Assembly: GCA_028687035.1 (NCBI GenBank)
Contig: JAQUAX010000005.1
Span: 62,001 to 126,000, forward strand
Length of the DNA stretch: 64,000 nt
Origin: Dechloromonas sp.
Lineage (GTDB): Bacteria > Pseudomonadota > Gammaproteobacteria > Burkholderiales > Rhodocyclaceae
Direction of reading: 5' to 3'
Part shown: in pieces, positions 27,414 to 39,534 of the stretch
Layout of the letters: the number at the start of each line of letters is the position of its first letter
Position numbering within the stretch: the first letter of the stretch is position 1
The notes under the pieces: model-generated
Told to the model about the DNA's origin: nothing
The model's input: the letters and a program-made list of their open reading frames with translations, nothing else
Databases searched by the model: none
Made by a program: the position numbers and the translations under genes

Positions 27414-28801
27414 AACACAAGGTCAAGAACATCCATTTCGTCGGCGTCGGCGGCGCCGGCATGAGCGGCATCGCCGAAGTGCTGGCCCACCTCGGCTACG
27501 CGGTGACCGGCTCCGATCTCGCCGCCAGCGCGACGACCCGCCGCCTCGAGGGCGAGGGCGTCCGCGTCCGCATCGGCCATGCCGCCGAGAACGTCGCCGG
27601 GGCCGACGCAGTCGTCGTCTCCACCGCCGTCAAGGCCGACAATCCCGAGGTCGTCGCCGCGCGCGAGCGCAAGATCCCGGTCGTCCCGCGCGCCCAGATG
27701 CTGGCCGAGCTGATGCGCCTGAAGCACGGCATCGCGATCGCCGGCACGCACGGCAAGACGACGACGACCAGCCTGGTCACCAGCATCCTGGCCGAAGGCG
27801 GCGTCGATCCGACCTTCGTCATCGGCGGCCGGCTGAACGCCGCCGGCGCCAATGCCCGGCTCGGCCGCGGCGATTTCCTGGTCGCCGAGGCCGACGAGTC
27901 GGACGCCTCCTTCCTGTTCCTGTCGCCGGTCGTGTCGGTGGTCACCAACATCGACGCCGACCACATGGAGACCTACGGCCACGACTTCGAGCGCCTGAAG
28001 GGCGCCTTCGTCGATTTCCTGAACCGCCTGCCGTTCTACGGCGTCGCCGTGCTGTGCGCCGACGATCCGAACGTGCGCGAGATCATGCCGCGCGTGCCGA
28101 AGCAGATCATCAGCTACGGCCTGACGCCGGACTGCAACTTCTACGCCGAGAACGTCGTCGCCGCCGACGGCCAGATGCGCTTCGACTGCGTCCGCGTCAA
28201 CGGCTCGGTATCGCGGCTGGCCATCACGCTGAACCTGCCGGGCCGCCACAACGTCCTCAACGCGCTGGCGGCGATCGCCGTCGCAACCGAGGTCGGCGTG
28301 TCCGACGAAGCGATCGTCAAGGCGCTCGCCGAGTTCAAGGGCGTCGGCCGCCGCTTCCAGCGTTACGGCGAACTGAAGCTGCCGTCCGGCGGCAGCGCGA
28401 CGCTGGTCGACGATTACGGCCACCACCCGGTCGAAATGGCGGCAACGCTGGCCGCCGCCCGCGGCGCCTTCCCCGGCCGCCGCCTGCTGCTGGCCTTCCA
28501 GCCGCACCGCTACACGCGGACGCGCGACTGCTTCGAGGACTTCGTCAAGGTGCTGTCCACGGTCGACGCGCTGTGCCTGGCCGAAATCTACGCCGCCGGC
28601 GAGGCGCCGGTCGTTGCCGCCGACGGCCGCTCGCTGGCCCGCGCGCTGCGCGTCGCCGGCAAGGTGGAGCCGGTGTTCGTCGAGGACATCGCGGCGATGC
28701 CGCAAACCATTCTGGATGTCGCCCGCGACGGCGACGTGGTACTGACCATGGGTGCCGGCTCGATCGGTGCGGTGCCCGGCAAGCTGGTGGAAATGCAATG
28801 A
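27410..28801 (+). CDS. murC: UDP-MurNAc:L-alanine ligase MurC
   Basis: MurC adds the first amino acid, L-alanine, to UDP-MurNAc. The true start is GTG 27410 ([20 protein letters not shown]), giving 463 aa; the long track frame is an artefact of the open frame upstream. Motifs are the UDP site [15 protein letters not shown], the ATP loop [22 protein letters not shown] and DDYGHHPVE. It overlaps murG and ddl by four bases. Confidence 0.96.
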   Translation: MKHKVKNIHFVGVGGAGMSGIAEVLAHLGYAVTGSDLAASATTRRLEGEGVRVRIGHAAENVAGADAVVVSTAVKADNPEVVAARERKIPVVPRAQMLAELMRLKHGIAIAGTHGKTTTTSLVTSILAEGGVDPTFVIGGRLNAAGANARLGRGDFLVAEADESDASFLFLSPVVSVVTNIDADHMETYGHDFERLKGAFVDFLNRLPFYGVAVLCADDPNVREIMPRVPKQIISYGLTPDCNFYAENVVAADGQMRFDCVRVNGSVSRLAITLNLPGRHNVLNALAAIAVATEVGVSDEAIVKALAEFKGVGRRFQRYGELKLPSGGSATLVDDYGHHPVEMAATLAAARGAFPGRRLLLAFQPHRYTRTRDCFEDFVKVLSTVDALCLAEIYAAGEAPVVAADGRSLARALRVAGKVEPVFVEDIAAMPQTILDVARDGDVVLTMGAGSIGAVPGKLVEMQ

Positions 28802-29703
28802 ACGATTTCGGCAAGGTCGCGGTTCTTTTCGGCGGAACGTCCGCCGAGCGCGCGGTTTCCCTGAACAGCGGCTCGCGCGTGTTGGCAGCGCTGCAGGGCC
28901 AGGGCGTCGATGCCCATCCCTTCGATCCGGCCGACCAGCCGCTCGACGCGCTGAAGGGCTACGACCGCGCCTTTATCGCGCTGCACGGCCGGCACGGCGA
29001 GGACGGCACGATCCAGGGCGCGCTCGAGGTCATGCACATTCCCTACACCGGCTCCGGCGTGCTGGCGTCGGCGCTGGCGATGGACAAGTTCCGGACCAAG
29101 CTGATGTGGCAGGCGGCCGGCTTGGCGGTGCCCGAATACGCGCTGCTGACCGCCGATTCCGATTTCGCCGACGTCGAGGAGGCGCTCGGCCTGCCGCTGT
29201 TCGTCAAGCCGGCGCGCGAGGGTTCGTCGATCGGCGTGACCAAGGTCAAGACGCCGGGCGGCCTGCTGGCGGCCTACGAGGAGGCCGCCCGCCACGATCC
29301 GCTGGTCATCGCCGAAAAGGGCGTCATGGGCGGCGAATACACGGTCGGCATCATCGGCGACCAGGTGCTGCCCATCGTCAAGATCGAGCCGGCGACCGAG
29401 TTCTACGACTACGAGGCCAAGTACAACCGCGACGACACGCGCTACCTGTGTCCCTGCGGCCTGCCGGAAAAGAAGGAAATGCAGATCCGCAAGGAGGCGC
29501 TGGACGCCTTCCGCGTGCTCGGCGGCCGCGGCTGGGGCCGGGTCGATTTCCTGATGGACGAGGAGGGCAATCACTACTTCCTCGAAGTGAATACGGCCCC
29601 GGGCATGACCGACCATTCGCTGGTTCCGATGGCGGCGCGCGTCGCCGGCCTCGACTACCCGGCGCTGGTCCGCCGCGTGCTCGAACTGGCCGCCAACGAC
29701 TGA
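28798..29703 (+). CDS. ddl: D-alanine:D-alanine ligase
   Basis: Ddl makes the D-Ala-D-Ala dipeptide used by MurF, through an ATP-grasp fold. ATG 28798 ([21 protein letters not shown]) gives 301 aa and overlaps murC in ATGA. Visible motifs are the [15 protein letters not shown] loop, [13 protein letters not shown], and the magnesium and substrate loop [17 protein letters not shown]. Its position in the cluster corresponds to ddlB. Confidence 0.96.
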   Translation: MNDFGKVAVLFGGTSAERAVSLNSGSRVLAALQGQGVDAHPFDPADQPLDALKGYDRAFIALHGRHGEDGTIQGALEVMHIPYTGSGVLASALAMDKFRTKLMWQAAGLAVPEYALLTADSDFADVEEALGLPLFVKPAREGSSIGVTKVKTPGGLLAAYEEAARHDPLVIAEKGVMGGEYTVGIIGDQVLPIVKIEPATEFYDYEAKYNRDDTRYLCPCGLPEKKEMQIRKEALDAFRVLGGRGWGRVDFLMDEEGNHYFLEVNTAPGMTDHSLVPMAARVAGLDYPALVRRVLELAAND

Positions 29704-29711
29704 GACGATTG

Positions 29712-30452
29712 ATGTGGAACAAGCCGCAGCTCCTCAACGCGATCGCCGACCTGCTGATGCTGGTCGGCGGGGCGATGCTGCTGGCCGCCGCCGCAGTCTG
29801 GGTGGTGCGCGTCCCGTCGTTGCCGCTGCGCCAGGTGGTGTTCGCGGGCGAATTGGCGCACACCCGGCGGCTGGAGGTCGAGCAGGTGCTGCCGGCCGCG
29901 CTGAAGGGCAATTTCTTCAGCCTGAATCTCGAGTCGGTACGCGCGACGCTGGAGCGCCTGCCGTGGATGCGCCGGGTGGAAGTGCGCCGCGTCTGGCCGG
30001 ACCGGCTGGAAATCCGGGCCGAGGAGCACAAGCCGGTCGCGCGCTGGGGCGAGGGACGCGGCGAGCTGGTCAACAGTTACGGCGAGGTCTTCGCGGCGAC
30101 GCCGGCGGCCGAGGAGGGCGAGCGCATGCCGCTGCTGTTCGGTCCGGGCGGCACGGCGCCGGAAGTGCTGCAGCGCTATGGCGAGCTGGTCGGCAGCCTG
30201 CAGGCGATCGGGGAACGGCCGGTGCAGCTGGTGCTGTCGCCGCGCCTGGCCTGGCAGCTGAAGCTGGGCAACGGAATGCTGGTGGAAATGGGGCGCGAAC
30301 AGCCGAAGTCTTCGGTCGCCGCCCGTCTGCAGCGTTTCATCGATATTTATCCGGAAACGGTCGGCCAGCGTGCCGAGCGGCCGGCGGTGGTGGATTTGCG
30401 GTATCCGAACGGCTTCGCGATGCGCGTCGCGGCCGAGGCTAAGGGAAAGTAA
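29712..30452 (+). CDS. ftsQ: Cell division protein FtsQ
   Basis: FtsQ is a bitopic membrane protein that links early and late divisome proteins. ATG 29712 (MWNKPQLLNAIADLL) gives 246 aa. One membrane helix (LMLVGGAMLLAAAAVWVV) is followed by the POTRA domain (LRQVVFAGELAHTRRLEVEQVL) and the C-terminal beta domain with the conserved VDLRYPNGFA. An in-frame TTG lies one codon upstream. ftsA starts three bases after the stop. Confidence 0.93.
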   Translation: MWNKPQLLNAIADLLMLVGGAMLLAAAAVWVVRVPSLPLRQVVFAGELAHTRRLEVEQVLPAALKGNFFSLNLESVRATLERLPWMRRVEVRRVWPDRLEIRAEEHKPVARWGEGRGELVNSYGEVFAATPAAEEGERMPLLFGPGGTAPEVLQRYGELVGSLQAIGERPVQLVLSPRLAWQLKLGNGMLVEMGREQPKSSVAARLQRFIDIYPETVGQRAERPAVVDLRYPNGFAMRVAAEAKGK

Positions 30453-30454
30453 CT

Positions 30455-31684
30455 ATGAGCAGGGACAACAAGGATCTGGTCGTCGGGCTCGACATCGGCA
30501 CGTCGAAAATCGTCGCGCTGGTCGCCGAACTGGACAACGAGGGGCAGCTCAACGTGATCGGCATGGGCTCGCAGGATTCACGCGGCCTGAAGAAGGGCGT
30601 CGTGGTCAATATCGAGGAGACCGTGCACACGATCAGCCGGGTCATCCAGGAAGTCGAGCTGATGGCCGACTGCAAGGTCAAGGACGTCTATACCGGGATC
30701 GCCGGCAGCCACATCAAGAGCTTCAACTCGAACGGCATGGTCGCGATCAAGGACAAGGAGGTCACGCAGGCCGACATCGAGCGCGTCATCGAGACGGCGC
30801 GGGCGATGCCGATCCCGGCCGATCAGGAAATCCTGCACATCCTGACCCAGGAATTCGTCATCGACGGCCAGGACGGCATCCGCGAGCCGATCGGCATGAG
30901 CGGCATGCGCCTCGAAGTGAAGACGCACATCGTCACCGGCGCGGTGTCGGCGGCGCAGAACATCGTCAAGTGCGTGCGCCGCTGCGGCCTCGAAGTGAAC
31001 GACCTGGTGCTGCAGCCGCTGGCGTCGAGCTACGCGACGCTGTCCGAGGACGAGAAGGACCTCGGCGTCTGCCTGATCGACATCGGCGGCGGCACCACCG
31101 ACATCGCCGTGTGGACGCAGGGCGCGATCCGCCACACCTCGGTGATCCCGATCGCCGGCGACCAGATCACCAACGACATCGCGATGGCGCTGCGCACGCC
31201 GACGCGCGAGGCCGAGGACATCAAGTGCCGGTACGGCTGCGCGCTGTCGCAGCTGGCCGACCCGGCCGAGAATCTCGATGTCGCCGGGGTCGACGACCGT
31301 CCGAGCCGCAAATTGAGCCGCCGCGCGCTTTCCGACGTGATCCAGCCGCGCGTCGAGGAACTGTACGAACTGATCCAGAACGAGCTGCGCCGCGCCGGCT
31401 TCGAGGAAGTGCTGTCGTCGGGCATCGTATTGACCGGCGGCGCCAGCGTGATGCCGGGCATGGTCGAACTGGGCGAGGAAATCTTCCACATGCCGGTCCG
31501 CCTCGGCCTGCCGAAATACGCCGGCAGCCTGGCCGACGTCGTGCAAAGCCCGCATTTCTCGACGTCCTACGGCCTGCTGCTCGAAGCCCAGGCGCAACGC
31601 AAGCGCGGCCAGAAAATCCAGGAGAAGCAGGGCATCAAGGATGTCTTCTCCAGCATGAAGCAGTGGTTTGCGAAGAATTTCTAA
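30455..31684 (+). CDS. ftsA: Cell division protein FtsA
   Basis: FtsA is an actin-like ATPase that tethers FtsZ to the membrane. The 409-aa product shows the phosphate-1 loop GLDIGTSKIVALV, the phosphate-2 loop CLIDIGGGTTDIAV and the adenosine motif IVLTGGASVMPGM. It ends in an amphipathic helix (FSSMKQWFAKNF) that would bind the membrane. AGGGAAAG precedes the ATG. Confidence 0.96.
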   Translation: MSRDNKDLVVGLDIGTSKIVALVAELDNEGQLNVIGMGSQDSRGLKKGVVVNIEETVHTISRVIQEVELMADCKVKDVYTGIAGSHIKSFNSNGMVAIKDKEVTQADIERVIETARAMPIPADQEILHILTQEFVIDGQDGIREPIGMSGMRLEVKTHIVTGAVSAAQNIVKCVRRCGLEVNDLVLQPLASSYATLSEDEKDLGVCLIDIGGGTTDIAVWTQGAIRHTSVIPIAGDQITNDIAMALRTPTREAEDIKCRYGCALSQLADPAENLDVAGVDDRPSRKLSRRALSDVIQPRVEELYELIQNELRRAGFEEVLSSGIVLTGGASVMPGMVELGEEIFHMPVRLGLPKYAGSLADVVQSPHFSTSYGLLLEAQAQRKRGQKIQEKQGIKDVFSSMKQWFAKNF

Positions 31685-31717
31685 CGGGTTTTTCAGGTTT
31701 TTTCAGAGGAGGTAGTC

Positions 31718-32899
31718 ATGTTTGAGATCATCGAAAAAGAGGAATCGGGCACCATCATCAAGGTGTTCGGGGTCGGCGGCGCGGGCGGCAATGCCATCGA
31801 GCACATGATTCGCGAAGGGGTTAACGGCGTCGAGTTCATCGCCGCCAACACCGATGCCCAGGCGCTCGGCCGCAACGCAGCGCCGAGCAAGCTGTCGCTC
31901 GGCGAAACCGGCCTCGGCGCCGGCGCCAAGCCGGAAAAGGGCCAGGAAGCGGCCAATGCGCATCGCGACGAGATCCGCACCGCGCTCGACGGTGCCCACA
32001 TGGCCTTCATCACGGCCGGCATGGGCGGCGGCACGGGGACCGGCGCCGCGCCGGTGGTCGCCGAGATCGCCCGCGAAATGGGCATCCTGACCGTCGGCGT
32101 CGTCACCAAGCCGTTCAGCTTCGAAGGCGGCAAGCGCATGAAGGCCGCCGAGGCCGGCATCGCCGAATTTTCCAAGCACGTCGATTCGCTGATCGTCATC
32201 CTCAACGACAAGCTGATGGAAGTCATGGGCGAAGACGCCGACGTCGACGATTGCTTCAAGGCGGCCGACGACGTGCTGAAGAACGCGGTCGGCGGCATCG
32301 CCGAAATCATTACCTACCCGGGCCTGGTCAACGTCGACTTCGAAGACGTCCGCACCGTGATGGGCGAGATGGGTCGCGCGATGATGGGTTCCGCCGCCGC
32401 CGCCGGCGTCGACCGCGCGCGCATCGCGGCCGAACAGGCCGTCGCCTCGCCGCTGCTCGAGGGCGTCAACCTGTCCGGCGCCAAGGGCGTGCTGGTCAAT
32501 ATCACCGCTGCCCGCGGCAACCTGAAGATGAAGGAAGTCAACGAGGTGATGAACACCGTCAAGGCCTTCGCCGCCGAGGATGCCCACATCATCTTCGGTG
32601 CGGTCTACGACGAACTGATGGGCGACGCGCTGCGCGTCACCGTCGTCGCCACCGGTCTCGGCCATGCCGCTGCTGCCGCCCGCGCCAAGCCGGAAGTCTT
32701 CACGCAGCCGATGCTGGTCCAGGCGACCGGCACGCACGACGCCGTCGCCTTCGGCGCCGGCCCGGCGATCGACTACAACCAGATCGCCGACGTGCCGACC
32801 GTGCTGCGCTCCAAGCGCAACGTCACCGTCGAGGCGCTGGCCAACAGCGGCGTCGATCGCTACGACATCCCGGCCTTCCTGAGGAAGCAGGCCGACTGA
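31718..32899 (+). CDS. ftsZ: Cell division GTPase FtsZ
   Basis: FtsZ polymerises into the division ring. The 393-aa product has the GTP-binding signature [14 protein letters not shown], the T7 synergy loop region ([11 protein letters not shown]) and the conserved C-terminal peptide [10 protein letters not shown] that binds FtsA and ZipA. AGAGGAGGT lies just before the ATG, the strongest ribosome site of the cluster, in keeping with high demand. Confidence 0.98.
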   Translation: MFEIIEKEESGTIIKVFGVGGAGGNAIEHMIREGVNGVEFIAANTDAQALGRNAAPSKLSLGETGLGAGAKPEKGQEAANAHRDEIRTALDGAHMAFITAGMGGGTGTGAAPVVAEIAREMGILTVGVVTKPFSFEGGKRMKAAEAGIAEFSKHVDSLIVILNDKLMEVMGEDADVDDCFKAADDVLKNAVGGIAEIITYPGLVNVDFEDVRTVMGEMGRAMMGSAAAAGVDRARIAAEQAVASPLLEGVNLSGAKGVLVNITAARGNLKMKEVNEVMNTVKAFAAEDAHIIFGAVYDELMGDALRVTVVATGLGHAAAAARAKPEVFTQPMLVQATGTHDAVAFGAGPAIDYNQIADVPTVLRSKRNVTVEALANSGVDRYDIPAFLRKQAD

Positions 32900-32941
32900 T
32901 GCCCCGCATCGTCCTCCACTGAAAAGGGTGGTGGCACGTTG

Positions 32942-32950
32942 TGTTACAAT
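32942..32950 (+). promoter_or_regulatory. Extended -10 promoter candidate for lpxC
   Basis: TGTTACAAT combines a TG extension with the hexamer TACAAT (5 of 6), 35 bases before the lpxC start and after the ftsZ stop. No good -35 is seen, as expected for extended -10 promoters. Confidence 0.5.
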
Positions 32951-32984
32951 GCGCCACCTTCCCCAGAACATTCAAGTACTTGGC

Positions 32985-33899
32985 ATGCTCAAGCAACGCA
33001 CTTTGAAGACGGTCATCCGCGCCTCGGGCGTCGGTCTGCACGGTGGCGTCAAGGTCAACATGACCCTGCGTCCCGCCGCGCCGGACACCGGCATCGTCTT
33101 CCGGCGCGTGGACCTGCCCGAGCCGATCGACATCCCCGCTGGCGCCTTCATGGTCGGCGACACCCGGATGTGCTCCTGTCTGGAGAAGGACGGGGTCAAG
33201 GTCGGTACCATCGAACACCTGATGTCGGCCCTCGCCGGGCTCGGCATCGACAACGCCTGGGTCGACCTGGATGCGCCGGAAGTGCCCATCCTCGACGGTT
33301 CGGCGGCGCCCTTCGTCTTCCTGATCCAGTCGGCCGGGATCGAGGAACAGAACGCGGCGAAGAAGTTCATCCGCGTCACCCGCCCGGTCGAAGTGCGCGA
33401 CGGCGACAAATGGGCCCGCTTCGAGCCCTACGAGGGCTACAAGCTGGCCTTTTCCATCGTCTTCAACCATCCGGCCATCGACAAGTCGGCGCAGCGCGCC
33501 GAAATCGACTTTGCCGAACAGTCCTATGTCCGCGAAGTGTCGCGGGCGCGCACCTTCGGCTTCATGCAGGAAGTCGAATACCTGCGCGAAAACGGGCTGG
33601 CGCTCGGCGGCGGCCTGGAGAACGCGATCGTCCTCGACGAGTTCCGCGTGCTGAACCAGGACGGACTGCGCTACGGCGACGAGTTCGTCAAACACAAGAT
33701 CCTCGACGCGGTCGGCGATCTCTACCTGCTCGGCCACCCGCTGCTCGCCGCGTATTCGTCCCACAAGGGCGGCCATGCGCTGAACAACCAGCTCGCCCGC
33801 GAGCTGCTCGCGCAGCGCGACTGCTGGGAACTCGTGACCTTCGAAGAAGAGGCGCGCGCGCCGCAGGGCGTCACGCGCTGGCTGGCCCAGGCCGCCTGA
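32985..33899 (+). CDS. lpxC: UDP-3-O-acyl-GlcNAc deacetylase LpxC
   Basis: LpxC is the zinc enzyme for the first committed step of lipid A synthesis. The start [11 protein letters not shown] at 32985 matches family N-termini and gives 304 aa; the ORF track adds 19 codons. Zinc ligands are His78 (TIEHLMSA), His237 and Asp241 ([12 protein letters not shown]), and His264 (KGGHALNN) is the catalytic histidine, close to the classical numbering. Its position after ftsZ is standard for proteobacteria. Confidence 0.97.
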   Translation: MLKQRTLKTVIRASGVGLHGGVKVNMTLRPAAPDTGIVFRRVDLPEPIDIPAGAFMVGDTRMCSCLEKDGVKVGTIEHLMSALAGLGIDNAWVDLDAPEVPILDGSAAPFVFLIQSAGIEEQNAAKKFIRVTRPVEVRDGDKWARFEPYEGYKLAFSIVFNHPAIDKSAQRAEIDFAEQSYVREVSRARTFGFMQEVEYLRENGLALGGGLENAIVLDEFRVLNQDGLRYGDEFVKHKILDAVGDLYLLGHPLLAAYSSHKGGHALNNQLARELLAQRDCWELVTFEEEARAPQGVTRWLAQAA

Positions 33900-33906
33900 G
33901 CGCGCC

Positions 33907-34095
33907 ATGTGGCTGCTGCGCTTGCTGGCAGTCCTGGTCGTCATTGCGGTCGGTGTCGGCATCGGCGTTTACGCCTTCACCGGCGATCGCCGCTATCTCG
34001 CCTTTGCCTGGCGTCTGTTCCGGTACGCGCTGGTCCTTGCACTCATCGTCTTCGCGCTGCTGTTCGTCGAGCGCCTGGCGATCATTCCCGTCTAG
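33907..34095 (+). CDS. Small membrane protein, 62 aa, two hydrophobic segments
   Basis: The product is almost entirely two membrane helices (LLRLLAVLVVIAVGVGIGVYAF and LFRYALVLALIVFALLFVERL) joined by the short loop TGDRRYLAFAWR. It starts seven bases after lpxC and is probably cotranscribed. No family name is certain. Its last 14 bases overlap the end of the convergent DUF721 gene. Confidence 0.7.
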   Translation: MWLLRLLAVLVVIAVGVGIGVYAFTGDRRYLAFAWRLFRYALVLALIVFALLFVERLAIIPV

Positions 34096-34516
34096 CCGCG
34101 CTTTTCAACAGTATTTCCAGGGCGTGTCGCAACGGCCCGGGCGGCAGTTCGTTCGCGGTTGCCTGCATCGAGTCGAATGCCTTGGTGGACAAGGGCTTCA
34201 CCGACGCCGGGTGAATCTCCCGCAGGCTGCGCTGGGGTTGAACTTTGACCTCCAGCTGGTTACACTCGACGCCCTCTCTTGACAATTCGTCGCACAGGCG
34301 CCGGCCCATCTGCCGGATCTTCGCGGCGACCGCGCCGTTCTCGGCGTGGATAACGATCACCCCCGACTTGAAATTGGCGACCCGGGCCGCGCGGCCCAGT
34401 CCTCCCGGCGCGATCGCCGTGAACCGGCGCGACAGTTTGGTCAGCAGCCGGGCATGGGCAAGCAGCCGGCTGGCATTGGTATCGCGCTTCAGGTAGTGCT
34501 CGGGTCCGTGGTACAT
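34082..34516 (-). CDS. DUF721/DciA-like protein
   Basis: The 144-aa product starting MYHGPEHYLKRDTNASRL has the helical region and the basic central fold of the DUF721 (DciA-related) family (FTAIAPGGLGRAARVANFKSGVIVIHAENGAVAAKIRQM). DciA proteins load or assist the replicative helicase in bacteria lacking DnaC. The ORF track starts 62 codons too early. It diverges from the M23 peptidase with only ten bases between the start codons, a layout with secA nearby that is familiar in betaproteobacteria. Confidence 0.72.
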   Translation of the reverse strand: MYHGPEHYLKRDTNASRLLAHARLLTKLSRRFTAIAPGGLGRAARVANFKSGVIVIHAENGAVAAKIRQMGRRLCDELSREGVECNQLEVKVQPQRSLREIHPASVKPLSTKAFDSMQATANELPPGPLRHALEILLKSAARRE

Positions 34517-34526
34517 CGGAGGTTCT

Positions 34527-35447
34527 GTGCAGATAATCTTGGTTTCGAGCCGTCTGAGGACGGCGAGGACGGTGACCATTATGCCTCGGCATCTGGCGGT
34601 CGGGCTGGCCGCGCTGGTCGCCGTCGTATTCTCGGCGGCGCTGCTGCTGTCCTGGCTTTCCGTCCATTGGCGCCTGCCGCTGGTCGAGGACCTGATGCGC
34701 ACGCTGCATCGCGAGGAGGTCCGGAAGAACCAGGACTACGTCAGCAACAACCTGCAGCTGATGGCGAACCGGCTCGGCGAATTGCAGGCCCGCGTGCTGC
34801 AGCTCGATTCGCTCGGCGAGCGGATGTCCGGGCTGCTCGGCCTGCCGCGCGAAAAGGCGCCGGATGCGCCGCCGGCCGGGCAGGGCGGTCCCTTCCTGCC
34901 GGCCGGCCTGAACGCCGAGCTGCTGCAAGGGGAAATCGAGCGTCTCGAGCAGCACATCGAACGCCGGGCCGACGACCTTGCCCGGCTGGAAGCGCACCTG
35001 CTCGAGAAGCGGGTCGCCGATCGCCTGTTGCCGACCGCGCTGCCGGTCCGCGAGGCGACGCTCAGTTCCGGTTTCGGCTACCGCAACGATCCCTTCGCCG
35101 GCTACCGCTCGCGGCACGAAGGCATCGACTTCGTCGCCGAAGCCGGTACGCCGGTCGTTGCCGCGGCCGACGGCGTCGTGCTCAGTGCGATGGCGCATCC
35201 CCAGTTCGGGAACCTGGTCGAGATCGACCACGGCGACGGGCTGCTGACCCGCTACGCCCATCTGCAGCGGATCGATGTCCCGCCGGGAAGGCTGCTGAAG
35301 CGGGGCGAAAGGCTCGGCGCGGTCGGTTCGACCGGCCGTTCGACCGGGGCGCACCTGCATTTCGAGGTCCGGATGCTCGGCGTCGCGCAGAATCCGGTCC
35401 GCTTCCTGAAGCGCGACCAGGCGTTCGCGCAGATGCTCGGTCGCTGA
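34527..35447 (+). CDS. M23-family murein endopeptidase, membrane-anchored
   Basis: The 306-aa protein begins at GTG 34527 after GGAGG. It has one N-terminal membrane helix (LAVGLAALVAVVFSAALLLSWL), two coiled-coil segments (LQLMANRLGELQARVLQL, LLQGEIERLEQHIERRA) and a C-terminal LytM/M23 domain. HEGIDF and HLHFEV supply the zinc ligands, so it is likely an active metallopeptidase cutting peptidoglycan cross-links. Coiled-coil plus LytM architecture also suits a regulator of amidases. It lies 100 bases before secA. Confidence 0.88.
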   Translation: MQIILVSSRLRTARTVTIMPRHLAVGLAALVAVVFSAALLLSWLSVHWRLPLVEDLMRTLHREEVRKNQDYVSNNLQLMANRLGELQARVLQLDSLGERMSGLLGLPREKAPDAPPAGQGGPFLPAGLNAELLQGEIERLEQHIERRADDLARLEAHLLEKRVADRLLPTALPVREATLSSGFGYRNDPFAGYRSRHEGIDFVAEAGTPVVAAADGVVLSAMAHPQFGNLVEIDHGDGLLTRYAHLQRIDVPPGRLLKRGERLGAVGSTGRSTGAHLHFEVRMLGVAQNPVRFLKRDQAFAQMLGR

Positions 35448-35498
35448 CTTTTGGCATAAATCCTTGATTTGAGTTGTCATCTTCGGCCCGGGGGCGCG

Positions 35499-35507
35499 TG
35501 CTAGAAT
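35499..35507 (+). promoter_or_regulatory. Extended -10 promoter candidate for secA
   Basis: TGCTAGAAT (TG extension plus TAGAAT, 5 of 6) lies 41 bases before the secA start. Confidence 0.5.
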
Positions 35508-35547
35508 CGCCGCTTTGCCGCGCCCTGCGCCACTCCATTCCTACGCG

Positions 35548-38259
<2,712 letters not shown>

Positions 38260-38264
38260 TACCC

Positions 38265-38295
38265 AAGGCGCCCCAACCGGCGCCTTGATGCTTTT
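38265..38295 (+). terminator. Hairpin terminator after secA
   Basis: AAGGCGCC and GGCGCCTT pair around CCAACC and are followed by GATGCTTTT, a short T tract. Partial read-through into argJ is possible. Confidence 0.65.
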
Positions 38296-38307
38296 GGAGT
38301 CCAGAGA

Positions 38308-39534
38308 ATGCCCGTCAATTACGCCACGCCCGCCGCCGACCAGCTGCTGCCCGTCGCCGGCGTCCGCCTCGGGGTCGCCGAGGCCGAGATCCGCAAGAAG
38401 AACCGCCGCGACCTGACCGTCGTCGCGCTCGACGCCGGCTGTACCGTCGCCGGCGTGTTCACGCAGAACCGCTTCTGCGCCGCGCCGGTCCAGCTGTGCC
38501 GCCAGCACCTGGCCGCCGGCAAGGGCATCCGCGCGCTGGTCATCAACACCGGCATCGCCAACGCCGGCACCGGCGAACCCGGCCGCCAGACCGCGCAGGC
38601 GACCTGCGCCGCGCTCGGCGAACTGCTCGGCATCGGCGCCGACCAGGTGCTGCCGTTCTCGACCGGCGTGATCCTCGAGCCGCTGCCGGTCGACCGCCTG
38701 GTCGCCGGCCTGCCCGCCGCGCTGGCCGACCTCAAGGCCGACAACTGGCACGCCGCGGCGCACGCGATCATGACCACCGACACGGTCGCCAAGGCCGCGT
38801 CGCGGGTCGTCGCGGTCGACGGCAGGAAAGTCACGATTTCCGGCATTTCGAAGGGCGCCGGCATGATCAAGCCGAACATGGCGACCATGCTCGGCTTCGT
38901 CGCCACCGACGCCGGCATTGCCCAGCCGCTGCTCGACCGGCTGGTCAGGGAGGCGGCCGACGCGTCGTTCAACTGCATCACCGTCGACGGCGACACCTCG
39001 ACCAACGACTCCTTCGTGATGATCGCCTCCGGCCAGTCCGGTGCGAACTTCGCCGCCGAAACCGATGCCGGCTGGGCCGAAGTCAAGGCGGCGATCGTCG
39101 CCGTTGCCGCCGAGCTGGCGCAGGCCATCGTTCGTGACGGCGAAGGTGCGACCAAGTTCATCACCGTCGCCGTGCAGGGCGGCAGGACCGTCGAGGAATG
39201 CCGCCAGGTCGGCTACGCGATCGGCCATTCGCCGCTGGTCAAGACCGCCTTTTTCGCCTCCGACCCCAACCTCGGCCGCATCCTGGCCGCGGTCGGCTAC
39301 GCCGGCATCGGCGATCTCGACGTCGATGGCGTCAAGGTCTGGCTGGACGATGTGCTGGTCGCCGAGAAGGGCGGCCGGGCAGCCGCCTACCAGGAGGAAG
39401 ACGGCGCCCGCGTGATGGCGCAGGCCGAGATCACCGTGCGCGTCGACCTCGGTCGCGGCGCCGCGGCGGCGAACGTCTACACCTGCGACTTCTCGTACGA
39501 CTACGTGAAGATCAACGCCGACTACCGTTCCTGA
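38308..39534 (+). CDS. argJ: Bifunctional glutamate N-acetyltransferase / ornithine acetyltransferase
   Basis: ArgJ transfers the acetyl group from N-acetylornithine to glutamate in the arginine acetyl cycle. The 408-aa precursor cleaves itself into two chains before the threonine of [14 protein letters not shown] (Thr193). Other signatures are [21 protein letters not shown] and the C-terminal [18 protein letters not shown] lies ahead of the ATG. Its stop overlaps the next gene by one base. Confidence 0.96.
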   Translation: MPVNYATPAADQLLPVAGVRLGVAEAEIRKKNRRDLTVVALDAGCTVAGVFTQNRFCAAPVQLCRQHLAAGKGIRALVINTGIANAGTGEPGRQTAQATCAALGELLGIGADQVLPFSTGVILEPLPVDRLVAGLPAALADLKADNWHAAAHAIMTTDTVAKAASRVVAVDGRKVTISGISKGAGMIKPNMATMLGFVATDAGIAQPLLDRLVREAADASFNCITVDGDTSTNDSFVMIASGQSGANFAAETDAGWAEVKAAIVAVAAELAQAIVRDGEGATKFITVAVQGGRTVEECRQVGYAIGHSPLVKTAFFASDPNLGRILAAVGYAGIGDLDVDGVKVWLDDVLVAEKGGRAAAYQEEDGARVMAQAEITVRVDLGRGAAAANVYTCDFSYDYVKINADYRS

